From NCBI GenBank assembly GCA_024195585.1, contig SWBL01000147.1:52305-116304 (forward strand): 64,000 bases of DNA, written 5' to 3'. Below are positions 21,653 through 32,479 of the stretch, piece by piece (position 1 is the first letter of the stretch; each line of letters opens with the position of its first letter). The notes under the pieces are model-generated. The model had not been told where the DNA came from. It was given only the letters and a program-made list of their open reading frames with translations, and did no database searches. The position numbers and the translations under genes were made by a program. Source of the DNA: Aureobasidium sp. EXF-3400. Its lineage: Eukaryota > Ascomycota > Dothideomycetes > Dothideales > Saccotheciaceae.

Positions 21653-22576
21653 ATGCAAATCTCTCACTCCTTCCTAGGTGGCTGGGTCGTATTGTTGGTA
21701 CTGGTTTCTCTTGTCCAGGTCCATGGAGAGCAGACGTGCTACTTCCACGACGGTTCAATTGCTGCAGACGACATACCTTGTACCGGCTTGACTAATCTGA
21801 ACGATGCGGATGTCCCATGTTGTGCAGCAAAAGCACGTGTATGGAGAACAGGATGTGCTACTCCCCCAACACTACTCCACATTTAAGCAGAGGCAGTTGC
21901 ACCGACTGGCACTGGAATTCTGGCAAATGTCCCCAATTCTGCCTGAAGAGTATGTGCCTTATATCTATCAGGAACGGAAGTCGACTAACGTCGATTAGAT
22001 GCAACGGGTGTACAAATCTGGAATTGTACTATTCATGATGGCCTCAGAAGCAGTAGCGGCGAAGCGGAATACTGATGTCTTACGACAGCAGACGAAGATT
22101 GTTGCACTCAGCCAGGACAGCTTTTCACAGCAGCAGATTGGACTTTCACCAACTCACCTACATCGTCAGCCCCTTCCGCCGCATCATCTACTACATCAAC
22201 TAAAAAAGCATCCTCAGGCACAAACTACAAAAGCATAGGTATCGGTGTTGGCGTTGGAGTGGGAGTCACCGTTATATTGGTGGCCATTGCCGCAGTAGGC
22301 TTGTTCTGGTTTAGACGTCGTCGCCGCCGCGGTCACCAGAGCGTAGGGTCGTCGTCATCAGCAGACTCAAACCCACACTCTCGACCACCTGTCCAGGAGC
22401 GTGGTCCTGCTGCGTACTCTGATAACATCGATGGAAGGGCCACCGGCACCAGGTCTTACGAATTGACATCGGTGGGAAAGCCTTTAGAGCTTCATGGCAG
22501 TGAGCCTCAGACGAGAGATCTGGATACCTTCACGCCCAGAATTTTGCGCCCTTCGTCGGTAGATAAGATGGATTGA
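21653..22576 (+). pseudogene. Cys-rich/mucin-like single-pass membrane protein, paralogue 2, with frameshift and TGA
   Basis: It has the same layout as its neighbours. Exons are 21653-21949 and 21999-22576; the 49-nt intron has a CTAAC branch. It has a signal peptide (GGWVVLLVLVSLVQVHG), CYFHDGSIAADDIPC and DVPCC. A single base is then missing in the A-run at 21829-21832; beyond it the frame resumes with TCMENRMC, RGSCTDWHWNSGKCPQFC. In exon 2, TGA at 22073-22075 stands where both paralogues have a Cys codon (FCC/YCC to Y-stop-C), followed by conserved sequence, a helix (VGVGVGVTVILVAIAAVGLFWF), RRRRRR and a shortened tail with YELTSVGKPLEL. Exon lengths give an open frame only if one base is added, which supports a one-base deletion. 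Two independent lesions make this a pseudogene. Confidence 0.82.
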
Positions 22577-23159
22577 TGTAAACTCATGTACGGAGGGAGG
22601 TGTGACGTGTTGCAGACATGTAATGCATTTTTGGAAAAGAGAGGGAATGACAGACACAGTCTAGATTGGTCATCATATTCGTTTGTCCTACATGGTGAGC
22701 AACACAAGGGTGCTGCAGCGGTTGGCAGAAGATTCGTGCTGGTCAAATCGTTCTATCGGGCTGTAACGAACATGCGAGCAAAGTCTAAGTAGCCAACTGC
22801 AGCAAAGGATGCGAACCGTTGCACTGGGTCCATATGACCAATGGGGAGCCCGGCGCTTCGACGAAGCTCGTCTATGCACGCGGTATCAGCCTTATTAAGA
22901 ACAAGAGCCTGCCTGGTATCGACTTGACGTATACTGCCACGTTTTTGTCCATAATCCCAGCATATCACGGTGCTTCCATAGGCGCTGTGTCGCACAATGG
23001 AAACGCCGCAGACATGCAAGATAGCCGCCTGGGAACAACACTACGACTGCCGAGAGGACAAGAAGATATGAATACATACTGAGTTTCCACGACTCTCTTG
23101 AGGATTTCCATCTACGACAGCCCGTGGACGGAACACATCGAAATTCCATTCTCGTGAGG
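22577..23159. other. Intergenic between paralogues 2 and 3
   Basis: It holds the second copy of the duplicated upstream element. The antisense frames 22753-23019 and 22895-23149 share local peptide similarity with the matching frames at 16153-16372, but I cannot tell coding from noncoding conservation. Confidence 0.5.
22949..23037. repeat. Upstream element duplicated with the array, copy 2
   Basis: This is the partner of 16248-16337. The core ATGCAAGATAGCCGCCTGGG lies at 23013-23035. No copy is evident upstream of paralogue 2. Confidence 0.65.
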
Positions 23160-24400
23160 ATGGCGGTATTACTCTACCTTCTTTTCACTTTCGTCCAATT
23201 TTCATTGCAGCAGAGTTGCTACTATCCGGATGGATCCATCGCAAAGGATGACTCGCCATGCACCGACTTGGCACCCACTGGGACTTATCCAGTGCTACCT
23301 TGTTGCGGACCTGGCAAAAGTTGTTTATCAAATGGGATGTGTTCGAGTGGCAATGACGACAGCAATCCAGCCAGAGGAAGTTGCACCGACCAAACCTGGG
23401 ACTCCATCAACTGTCCTCAGTTCTGCCTTCAGTGTGAGTCTAATTAATTCCATACCATGCAGTTCCTCGTAATTGACGATGAATAAACTTGCCAGCTCCA
23501 TCGATGGGTGCGTCAATACTTGGATGTCCTGGTGGCTCCGGAAGCTCGGAAGCAAGTAGTCATCATTACTACTGCTGTGCTCAAGATGGCCCACAGTGCT
23601 GTAACAACTCAAGTCTTTTGTTTGTCGCGGATACATCGAATCTCGGTGCGGCTGTAACTGTGTCAGGTGCAGCTTCCTCCTTGACAACCTCTTCGACCAC
23701 GTCCTCGTCGACCTCCTCTACGACGTCCTCGACGACTTCCTCATCTTCGCCTACGTCTTCGGCGGCCTCAACTTCCCCATCTGCTGCTACATCGACATCT
23801 CAATCGGCATCCGTGTCTTCTTCAACCTCTTCAACCTCGTCTTCTCCATCATCGAGCTCACCAAGTCCATCGCCGTCAACATCATCGTCTTCGGGGTCAT
23901 CATCAACTCTTTCGACAACCGTCACAAAGGCCAACCCCGTAGTCACCACCACTGAGAGCAAGACCGATGCATCTACTACCAGTACGTCTACGACTGTACA
24001 AACGGAACCGACCACAACAACAGCGACAGTCCGCTCAGAGGCAAAAAGAGATTGGACAGGCGTGGGGATAGGGGTAGGGATCGGAGTGGCAGTCCCACTG
24101 CTCGCTCTGGCAATAATCGGCCCTCTGCTTTGGCGTCGCCATCGTCGCAAAATATCACGCGGAACGATTTCGCCAGTCATGTATCCTCATGACAGTGCTT
24201 CGTCGAGAAGTACTTCAACAAGGACCATGAAAGAGCCGGTAATCAAGCCTGCCTATCTATATGAGGCAGGCGGTGTCCCGACTTATGAGTTGGACGCTAT
24301 TGGTGAGAGAGTAGAGTTGCCAATGAAGAGTCCAAGAGAACTACCAGGAGCGGAAGGGGAGAGGCAGAGATATGTTGCCTATCGACCTCCAGATTGGTAG
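23160..24400 (+). CDS. Cys-rich/mucin-like single-pass membrane protein, paralogue 3, intact
   Basis: Exons are 23160-23433 and 23496-24400; the 62-nt intron has the same position and phase as in the other copies. The product is 392 residues. Signal peptide (AVLLYLLFTFVQFSLQ), then a Cys-rich ectodomain to about residue 135 (CYYPDGSIAKDDSPC, LPCCGPGKSCLSNGMC, RGSCTDQTWDSINCPQFC, YYCCAQDGPQCCNN), a roughly 130-residue Ser/Thr/Pro stalk (about 143-275), KRDW, a helix at about 280-304, WRRHRRK and an 88-residue tail with YELDAIGERVELPMKSPREL. This is a mucin-like surface receptor or sensor architecture common in Pezizomycotina but functionally unassigned. Only this copy is open throughout. The start is the sole ATG before the signal peptide. 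Confidence 0.85.
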
Positions 24401-25201
24401 TCCGTTCAGGTCGAGATAGATCGAACGTGCTGACAGAGTGGAAGATGGTGGTACGTGCTGTACATAGAAGCTCGGTTCTACGGTTATGTTTTGACGATGT
24501 TACGAGACAATGTTGCTCTCCAGGTCATTTTCCTACTCTATCATAATTCGTGTCTGCTATTCGAGTACCTATCTGTCATAGTTCTCAGCTGCTTCACGAA
24601 GCATAACCGATAACTTGATAATAGCGCTGGCGCATGGGCAGATTTGGTAGAAGAGCCAACTCTGTCCCGCAAGCCAGGACTTATAACGAAAGAGCTGAAT
24701 GATGCATGACCGGTGTCGACTGAAGTGGAAGAGATTGCGTGATAGCACCCCTTTCTGAATTTCGGATGCTTACCAGGTCCTCACAAGGGAGGAACCGGTA
24801 CCTATTCGCACATGCATATCGGTCTTCTGCTCATACAACGAGCACGCATGAATGTACCTCACAGGATCATGAGGCTGTGGTCTTGAAGTAGGAGCTGAAG
24901 TTAGGTACTGTACAGGAACGAGCAACGGTATTGGCCAAACTCTAATGTGGACGAGGTCAACGTGTTGCCAACAGCTGAAACAAACAGCTGATGCCAACAG
25001 TCAGACGATGGTCCTTGCTGCAGTCTTGTTGAAGTGTGTCCTATTCAGTTGGTAATAGTGTATTTGCGATCTAAACCTTTCCAGTAGATTCATGGCTTCT
25101 TGCCGTATGCCAAAAACGCCAGACTGATCGCTATGCTCAGGAAACCAATAAACTGACATCCTCGCTATATCTACAAAGGTTTTCAGGAGGTATTTGCCCT
25201 C
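24401..25201. other. Intergenic, paralogue 3 and TAM41 3' flanks
   Basis: About 0.8 kb between two convergent genes. I see no supportable gene, RNA or repeat. Confidence 0.55.
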
Positions 25202-26860
25202 TTACTCTTCCTTCTTTTTGGATTCCTTCTCACCCTCCTTCTGGGCCTTGCCCAACTTGCTCTTTTGGCGCTTCTCTTGGAGGTACTTCCAGGAGCGAGT
25301 AGGTCCGCCAGTGAGAACTCCCTTGAGGGACTGACTTGTACTCGGCCAGCTGATGGTCTTCTTGATACATTCGCCAACGGCCTCGGGGATATCATCCTGA
25401 GTCCCGATGCGACGCTCAAAGTCTCCTCCCTCGCGACGCCTGATGCTCATCGCATCCTCGTCCGTGGCTTGTTCGATGACTTTGTCAAATGCAGATCCAG
25501 GAATCTGGAACTTCTTCTGGTAGTTCCAGTAAAGCTTTTGGCGGAAGCCCTTGGGCAGACGTCGAACCATGTTTCCGCGGCGCTTCGGATCCATATCTTG
25601 TTGCAGCTTGAAGCCATCCAGACCACCAATGACTTCTTCAGCTGGAACTGCCTTTCCAGAGGATGAGGTCGCAAGAGCAATGGCTACTTCCTTCTCCCAA
25701 CCGGGCTCTTTGGGGACTCCCGAGTCGTTGAAATCGACATTTGGCAGATTCTCGATCAGAGGGACATATAATTGACGGAAGCTAGGCAATTGCGCGTCGA
25801 CGATGTTGGCAACCTTGCGAGGGTTCTCACCACCGAATCTAGGGTTCATTCTAGGATCGCCCATGTAAGATATGCCTGCGATGGTTGTGTAGAGTTGTCT
25901 TTCGGTAAAGTTCTCAGGCAACATGAGCAAAGCAGTGCGCACCGCGGACATGAGGTTGATCTGGTTTGCTAGTCTGACTCTAGGGTCGTCTCTGAGGATT
26001 TTGACGGGCTTCTGTAAGCGTCCAGCCAAGTATAGAGTATTCCATTCGCTTAGATCTTTGCAGATTGTGTCAATGTTGACTACACCGTACTTGATCATGA
26101 CACCGTTGACAGTGATGTAAGGGTTGAAGTAGACCCCAGCACCGATGCTATCCTGGACTTTGGAGACGGTCCAAGAACCCAAGTTCTTCAGGAAACTGTA
26201 GTGATGGGGATTCTGGCGCATGTTGGTTGAGTGCCAATGCTCGGTATGAGAAACACCAAAGATGAAGTCGATGATCTTGCCTCCTCCTTCTTGCCATTTT
26301 GTGACAGCTTCTGGCGGATGGGGGTGAGGAGAGAACGACTGGGCCACGCTGGCTGCTGACTGGTTGGTGGACTGGGTAAATACACCGCTGCCGTATGCAA
26401 AAGCGTATCTGATGGGGGCACGGAACTGCCACAGAATCTGGCGCATAGCCTCTTTGAAGTCTTCATTGATCTTGATGTGTTGGTTGGTACCAAAGAAGCG
26501 GTGGGGAAGTTGTGAAAAGGCGGTGATTTGGGAGTAGTCGGCGTTGTCCTCCCAGCCCTCGGGCATGGTCTGATTGGGAGTCGCGGACGCTGAGGATTGC
26601 GGACGTGATGTGGCTGCAGTCGAGGCATTGGAGCTTTCGGGCGAAGTCGAAGAGGAAGATGTGGATGAAGTGGACGAGTATGGCGAGCGTGCGACATATT
26701 GTCTCAGGAGTGAGTCCGTAGAGCGAAGACGGCTGTAATACGAAGAGGGAATTGGCGAGACACGGCCTGTCCCAAGCAGCCGGACGGGACGGACAGCCTG
26801 AATATTGCATCAGCACAATTTAGTGGTCGGAAGGTATCGATGTAGGCATACTGAAAGCAT
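25202..26860 (-). CDS. TAM41: Mitochondrial CDP-diacylglycerol synthase TAM41
   Basis: TAM41 makes CDP-diacylglycerol from CTP and phosphatidic acid on the matrix face of the inner membrane, the first step to cardiolipin. There are two exons: a 9-nt first exon (26860-26852, Met-Leu-Ser) and 26797-25202. The 54-nt intron has donor GTATGC and acceptor TTCAG. The product is 534 residues. The spliced N-terminus (MLSAVRPVRLLGTGRVSPIP) is basic and lacks acids, as a presequence should. A Ser/Thr-rich linker follows. The nucleotidyltransferase core shows RYAFAYGSGVF, IDFIFGVSHTEHWH, MRQNPHHYS, ITVNGVMIKYGVV and LYLAGRLQKPVKIL. The C-terminus is a Lys/Glu-rich tail longer than in yeast. Without the small exon the presequence would be missing, so I favour it. 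It is divergent from BIR1. Confidence 0.92.
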
Positions 26861-27317
26861 TATAAAAGCTAAAGAGCGGACAATTGAGGAGGGGTGTTTC
26901 AAGCGGGATTTTTTGTGAAACGGTGTTTGTGTATAGCGTAGGTCGTAGGACGAGAAGTAGATGGTCTATTCGGACAGCGAGTTATACATGATACAGGTTA
27001 AAGGGTGATAACAACAAGAAAGTCAGCAAGGGACCAAGGTAGAGACAGAAGGACAAGAATGTAAGAACAGGAAGGAGCTGGAGCCAACCTTTGGAAAGAA
27101 CGACCGGAGCGAGCACTTTGCGTCAGAAGCCGGGGAAAGAGCCCCACGCGTGCCTGACGTCGCGCCTTGGCAATCACGTGTGCTGCCGGAGCTAAGCTTT
27201 TGGTTTGGACCGTCCACGGGTGTTTGTTGACGCGCTCGAGAAACAGCCAGCCAGAGAGAGCAGACTCGTCGCAAAGAACAAACGTTTCCTCCCAACACCT
27301 GCCTTGTCGCCGGCAAC
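26861..27317. promoter_or_regulatory. Divergent promoter region, TAM41 / BIR1
   Basis: The 457 bases between the opposed start codons must contain both promoters. No element can be named with confidence. Confidence 0.5.
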
Positions 27318-29863
27318 ATGGCAGCTGTATCAGGCATGGACATGTCTATGCTCACATACAGTGCTCGACTTGCCACCTTTAATACCGAACATCAACTCAC
27401 AAAGAGACGCGCCTCGAACCAAAAGAAGAAGCAACCTTCGGCCGTGTCATGGCCCCACGAGTCGCCTTCAGGTGAAGAGGTACTTTTTTACACTCCCTTG
27501 TCTGTCTGCGCTCAGTCTGACCCTGATAGCTTGCTCGCGCCGGCTTCTTTTTCAAGCCTGCCCCTGACAGCGACGACAATGCCCAATGTTTTCACTGCGC
27601 CGTGAAACTCGACGGATGGGAGAGCCAGGATGTCCCCCTCCAGGAGCATCTGGCCCACTCAGCACACTGTTCATACGCCCTCAGTCTGTCCGTCTCGGAC
27701 AAGGCCGAAGAACGCGACCCCATGAACCCCGAACTGGTCGACGCCCGCACAAGCACCTTTGGCGACATGTGGCCCCACGAGAACAAGAAGGGATGGAAGC
27801 CTAAGGTCAAACAAATGGTTGAAGCCGGTTGGGCATACGACCCTTCACCAGCAGACGAGGATGGAGCTACCTGCTTCTACTGTAACATGTCGCTGGACGG
27901 ATGGGAGCCTAAGGACAGTCCGCTCGAGGAACACCGCCGCAGAGAGCCGAACTGCCTCTTCTTTGCCCTGATGGACCGTTACAAGTCTACAAGACGCAAA
28001 GGTGGGCGCGGTCGTGCTTCTACTGCCTCAAAAGCCTCCCGCCTGTCTACACAATCTGTACAATCGACCTTCTCCGAGGCTCCTTCGCTAATGTCCTTGG
28101 GTGACGCAGGTCCTCAACTTGACGTCGAAGACAGCATCGCTCTGGATACCACCATCTCATCCGATGCTGGCAAAGGCCGCAAGAAGACGACCAAAGCAAA
28201 GAAGAAGACCAGCCGTCAGGCATCCGTCGAGCCCCCAGTTCAATACCCAACCTTGCAAGATGCTCCACAAGTCGAAGACGACATCTACGAAGTCCCCGTC
28301 GACGACGAGCCTGTATCTCTCATCGAACAACCCAAACCCAAACGTGGCCGCAAGCCGAAGAACGCCCAAGACTCAACTATTGTCGACGATTCTATGGCGG
28401 AACCTGCACCGAAGCCTGCGAGGGGCCGCAAAAAGGCAAAGGATCCTTCACCACCACCTGTCGAGACCAGCCTGGACGAAAGTCAGTTGCAAACAGAGTT
28501 GCAGGAAGCTGCAGAAGATGCTGTTATTGCACAGAGTCCTCCAACGCAATCGGGCAGAGGTGTCAAGAGAACAAGTGATGGAATCGAGAAGCCCCTGGTT
28601 GTCGAAGACGAGACCGTCGACGAGCAACCGACTAAAGTCAAGAAAGCCGCCAAATCCACAAAAGCAAAGAAGAGCAAGAAGGCAGCCAAAGATACCAAGG
28701 ATGAAGTAGAGGAGTCTATCGCTGTTGCACAACCGGAGGGCAAGCCGAAACGAACACGGTCTAAGAAGACCACGAAGGCCGAGCCTGAACCCGAGCCAGA
28801 AGCAGAGCCAGAAGCAATCGCTGAGTCGGTGATCGAGACACAAACAGAAACAACATACCCCACGGAGATCGAGAAAGAGCAGGAACCTGAACAGGAGGCA
28901 TTCGAGAGAAACTTCGAGATTGCCGATAGTGACGCCGGACTCGACAACCAAGTGCAGCAAGAAGTCCAAGAGCAGCTAGAAGAGGAGGAATTCGATCAGG
29001 AGAACCTCGAGCCGACCGCAGAGGCTGAAATCGGTCAGGAAATCGAGCACAATCAGATTCTCGACCATCACGAACAACAAGGTGAAGACGTACTGGACGA
29101 AGAATTCGACAATCTTGAGAACGAGGAACCCGAAGAAGAAATTGCGGATGAAGTTGTGGCCAACGAGATCGACTCTGAGGAAGAGGAACAACCTGTTTCT
29201 GTCGCGCCAACACCTGCCGCTGAAGAATTCGAGCCGACACCAACACCAGAAGTCAAGCGCCACTCTGCAGCCTCAATGTCCTCTGTACGAAGATCTGTCA
29301 TACAGCGATCCGTCTCAGAAGAGGACGAGGAATCGGCTCATTCGACACCACGTAGTGCAAAGAGTCCACAGCAATCAGATGCCGAGAACCAACCACCGTC
29401 TTCAACAACACATGCCCCGCCTACAGCACAGAAGATTGCTCCTGCATTGAGTGCAGTGAACTCTGCTATCCAACCAAAGGAGATCTTTGCGAGCCCCACC
29501 AAAACTACTAGAGTTCCTCTGGCTGCATCCACACCTAACCGCTCTCCAACCAGGCGATCACCCTCCAAGTTTGGCAAACTCACCTCCACGATCTCATGGG
29601 AACCCGTTGATTTAGAGTCAGTGTTCTTCCCCGACTCAGAGAACGAGAATGGTGACGCAGATGATGTGTTCAACAAGCTGCTCGAGGTCGGTGGTGCACT
29701 CACGTCGCAAGAGAAGAAGATGACAGTGGAGGAGTGGATCCGATCTCGTGCAGAGATGGGAGAGACCAAGCTGAAGAATGAGTGTGAACGTATGGTAATG
29801 CTGTTTGAGAAGGAGGGTAACAGAGGTCTGGCTGCCTTGAGCGGCATTCAGACTTCATCATGA
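27318..29863 (+). CDS. BIR1: BIR1/survivin-like chromosomal passenger protein
   Basis: BIR1 is the survivin-type subunit of the chromosomal passenger complex and recruits Aurora kinase and INCENP to centromeres and the spindle. Exons are 27318-27479 and 27530-29863, with a 50-nt phase-0 intron inside the first BIR repeat. The product is 831 residues. There are two BIR domains: the first spans the splice site (LARAGFFFKPAP, CFHC, later H and C ligands), the second has GDMWPHE, AGWAYDPSP, CFYC and EEHRRREPNC. The middle is a long disordered region alternating Lys/Arg-rich patches (GRKPK, KKAKDPS) with Glu-rich runs. The C-terminus is a conserved-looking block (SWEPVDLESVFFPDS, MTVEEWIRSRAEMGE), the likely coiled passenger-binding part. 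Many SP/TP sites suggest CDK control. Confidence 0.92.
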
Positions 29864-30418
29864 TTGACCGGATGAATAACGAATTTCGTATTTCTGTTGT
29901 AAGGATAGGTTGTCAAGGGTGGGAGTTTGGTTTCAGAGAGCAACGCGACTCCTCAGGTTCTCTATGGAGTTTCTCACAATCAATTTCCATTCTTCCGGCT
30001 CTTTTGCCGATTTCAACCTTTTGATATCGTGTTGGCCGTATCGTCTCCGCTCCAAGTATTCTGTGCCTGCATGTCAATATATTGCTGGTCTACGAGCGTC
30101 TAGGGCTTGCCATTGCTTCAATGATGCAGCACTTATCGGGCCAATCATTACCGATTGACGATAACACCTTTTTCGACTAAATTGTCGTGACTATAGGGCA
30201 AGGCAATTATACCTGAGGATCAAACGTTAGGCAAGAGAAAAGTGGTCGAACGCTGATATTGGAGTAGGGAAGGAAGGAGTGTTCTCCTGTTGCTTGCGGA
30301 TCAGGCGCGCCGGGCCGACCCCATAGTTGACAACCACCTTCCTCTCTCGACACTTCACGTCTTTCGCCATTATAACGCCTATCGCGGAACAAAGGCCTCG
30401 TTCAAGCTTTCGCCAAAG

Positions 30419-30752
30419 ATGTCAAGCAAGGTCAAGCGTATCTCTGCAGGCGCCACCGGAGCTTGGTTGTCGTCGCTCGCCTTCACCCCACTCGTTCTCG
30501 TCAGTCTATCTCTACTGCGATAAGACTAGATTGATCCCCATACAGCCTATAGCACTTGATGCGTCTGTTCGCTTGCGATTGGGTACGCATATCGCATGGC
30601 CAGTCCTCGAACGCTTTGCCCACACTGTCATGCTTCGATCTCGAGGTACTGCACCACTGATAACAGTTCGCCTCGGCTTCGTGTGCATACCATGCAACCA
30701 ACCTCAGGTTCTTGCCGTTCCGTCCGGGACCTGGTATGCTCCTAATATGTGA
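30419..30752 (+). CDS. Possible small membrane protein, unrecognised
   Basis: An ATG opens MSSKVKRISAGATGAWLSSL followed by a hydrophobic segment (AFTPLVL). Unspliced, it stops after 34 residues. A possible 46-nt intron (30500-30545, donor GTCAGT, acceptor CATACAG) would join it in frame to PIALDASVRLRLGTHIAWP and give 95 residues. I do not recognise the product. The basic start plus hydrophobic stretch would fit a small organelle-membrane protein, but there is no independent support. Confidence 0.27.
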
Positions 30753-31273
30753 TAGGCCTTCTCCTGGTCCCCAGATTGATTTATCCTGGCCTAGCCCGCT
30801 TGTACGTATGAACCTTATGCATGCCTTGGGTTTCGTACAGGCGAACCACTGGAGCACCTCACTTCATGATCACCAATCGTGAGACGCTCTACAGCCTTCC
30901 ATACGCTTTCAGCTACAGACACAAGGTCTGGAAGCCGGGTCAAAGCTACCTTCCGTCAATGTGTACAGCTCGGCGCCCTCATTGTACCTTCTGGAAGATC
31001 GAAGACAATGTCGCGGCCTTTCTGGTAATGCGGTACACCGCTTCGAAGTCCAGCTACCCCCCTAGCACATTATTGACTTCGTTGATTGCAATATCCGCTT
31101 CGGCCAGGTGGACCTATCAATCAAATCGATCACACAATACGAGAACCACCATCAACGAAGATGGAAGGTCATACTCATCAACAGTACTGTGCGTAAGCGA
31201 GAGGTCCCCACCGTGTCTATTACGCCTTTCACACAAGTCAGTACAGCGCAGCATGAAGAGTTGAGACTTGCTC

Positions 31274-31279
31274 TATAAA
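31274..31279 (+). promoter_or_regulatory. TATA-like box of the eqolisin gene
   Basis: TATAAA lies 134 bases before the ATG, followed by a C/T-rich leader. The position fits a strongly expressed secreted-enzyme gene. Confidence 0.45.
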
Positions 31280-31412
31280 GCTCGAGGCCATCTCGAGGAA
31301 ATCCTCCATCCACTTCCATCAACACCTCTATCGTTTCATCCTCACAAGCTACTCTCGCTTCTTGCAACTCTTTCGTTCAAGACCTCCCTAAGTCTAGATT
31401 CATCAAGCCAAC

Positions 31413-32258
31413 ATGAAGCTTACTACTGCTTTCGTTGCCGGTTTGCTCTCCGCCAGCACCGTTGCTGCCGCCCCTGGCAGTGCCATGCGTCGTAAGCGTG
31501 CCGAGAGTGCTATCGCTGCCAGTCGTGCTGGCGTTCTCAAGGCTCCCAAGCCTTTCATCGCAGCTACCAATGTGACTGCTGTCGTCCACGGTCCCGAGAA
31601 CAAGCAGGTCAGCTACTCCAACAACTGGGCTGGTGGTGTCGTAGAGGGCTCCGGTTTCAAGACTGTCACCGGCACCTTCACCATCCCTAAGGTCACTGTT
31701 CCTTCCGGTGGCAGTTCTAGAACTTTGTACTCTGCCTCCGCTTGGGTTGGTATCGATGGCTACTCCTGCTCCTCTGCCATCCTACAAACCGGTGTGGACT
31801 TCAGCATCCAGAACGGCGTTGTCACTTACGACTCTTGGTACGAGTGGTACCCCGACTACGCCTATGACTTCACCGGCATCAGCTTCTCGGCCGGCGATAG
31901 TGTTACCGTAACCGTAACCGCCTCATCCAAGACTGGAGGTGTAGCCACCATCAAGAACAACTCCAAGGGCACTTCAGTCAGCCACACCTTCAGCGGCGAG
32001 ACAGCCGGCAGTCTCTGCCAAACAGATGCTGAGTGGATCGTTGAAGACTTCACTCAGATCAACAATGGACAGGAGTCTCTTGTCCCTCTGGTCAACTTTG
32101 GCACTGTGACTTTCACTGGTGCTTCTGCCACCACCAACAGCGGCTCCAAGGTCGGTCCTGCCAGTGCTGATGTCATTGATCTTATTTCTGCCAATGGCAA
32201 GACTGTTCTTACCGATGTTACTGTTGGCTCTTCTACTGTTAACGTCGTTTACGGTTAA
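31413..32258 (+). CDS. Secreted glutamic protease, eqolisin (peptidase family G1)
   Basis: This is an acid-active secreted endopeptidase of the aspergilloglutamic/scytalidoglutamic type. It is intronless, with 281 residues. Signal peptide (MKLTTAFVAGLLSASTVAAA), then a basic propeptide (MRRKRAESAI, residues 25-34) likely removed on activation. Mature-domain signatures are SNNWAGGVV, SASAWVGIDGYSC, ILQTGVDF, WYEWYPDYAYDF and AEWIVEDF. Gln125 (ILQTG) and a Glu of AEWIVEDF (207 or 211) are in the places of the family's catalytic Gln/Glu pair. Size and all blocks match the family. Third positions are C-biased and stop is TAA, suggesting high expression, probably in acidic conditions as known for G1 enzymes. 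Confidence 0.95.
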   Translation: MKLTTAFVAGLLSASTVAAAPGSAMRRKRAESAIAASRAGVLKAPKPFIAATNVTAVVHGPENKQVSYSNNWAGGVVEGSGFKTVTGTFTIPKVTVPSGGSSRTLYSASAWVGIDGYSCSSAILQTGVDFSIQNGVVTYDSWYEWYPDYAYDFTGISFSAGDSVTVTVTASSKTGGVATIKNNSKGTSVSHTFSGETAGSLCQTDAEWIVEDFTQINNGQESLVPLVNFGTVTFTGASATTNSGSKVGPASADVIDLISANGKTVLTDVTVGSSTVNVVYG

Positions 32259-32479
32259 GCTGGATGAGGTTGAGATTATTCTCGATAACAGAAGGTCCAC
32301 AACGGTCATTGAGCATCTCCTGATTATTGTCAACACACACACCTAACTCATATCATTGCAATCGTTTGACGGGTTAGAATATGTTTGTCAGATATTGAAT
32401 ACATACTAGAACGTATAAATAGGTGTATTGAAAGACTCGTATCTAACCCGCTAAAACTCCTATAATACCTCATGGTCTG

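Larger units (their letters stand above)
29864..31412. other. 1.5-kb stretch between BIR1 and the eqolisin gene
   Basis: It contains only the weak candidate at 30419-30752 and a TATA-like box at 31274. I recognise nothing else on either strand. Confidence 0.5.

Noticed and set aside
23800..24180. 126-codon acidic minus-strand open frame
   Set aside because: It is produced by the complement of Ser/Thr (TCN/ACN) codon runs in copy 3.
28448..28969. Two long minus-strand open frames opposite BIR1
   Set aside because: They are shadows of Glu/Lys/Pro-rich coding repeats; BIR1 itself is certain.
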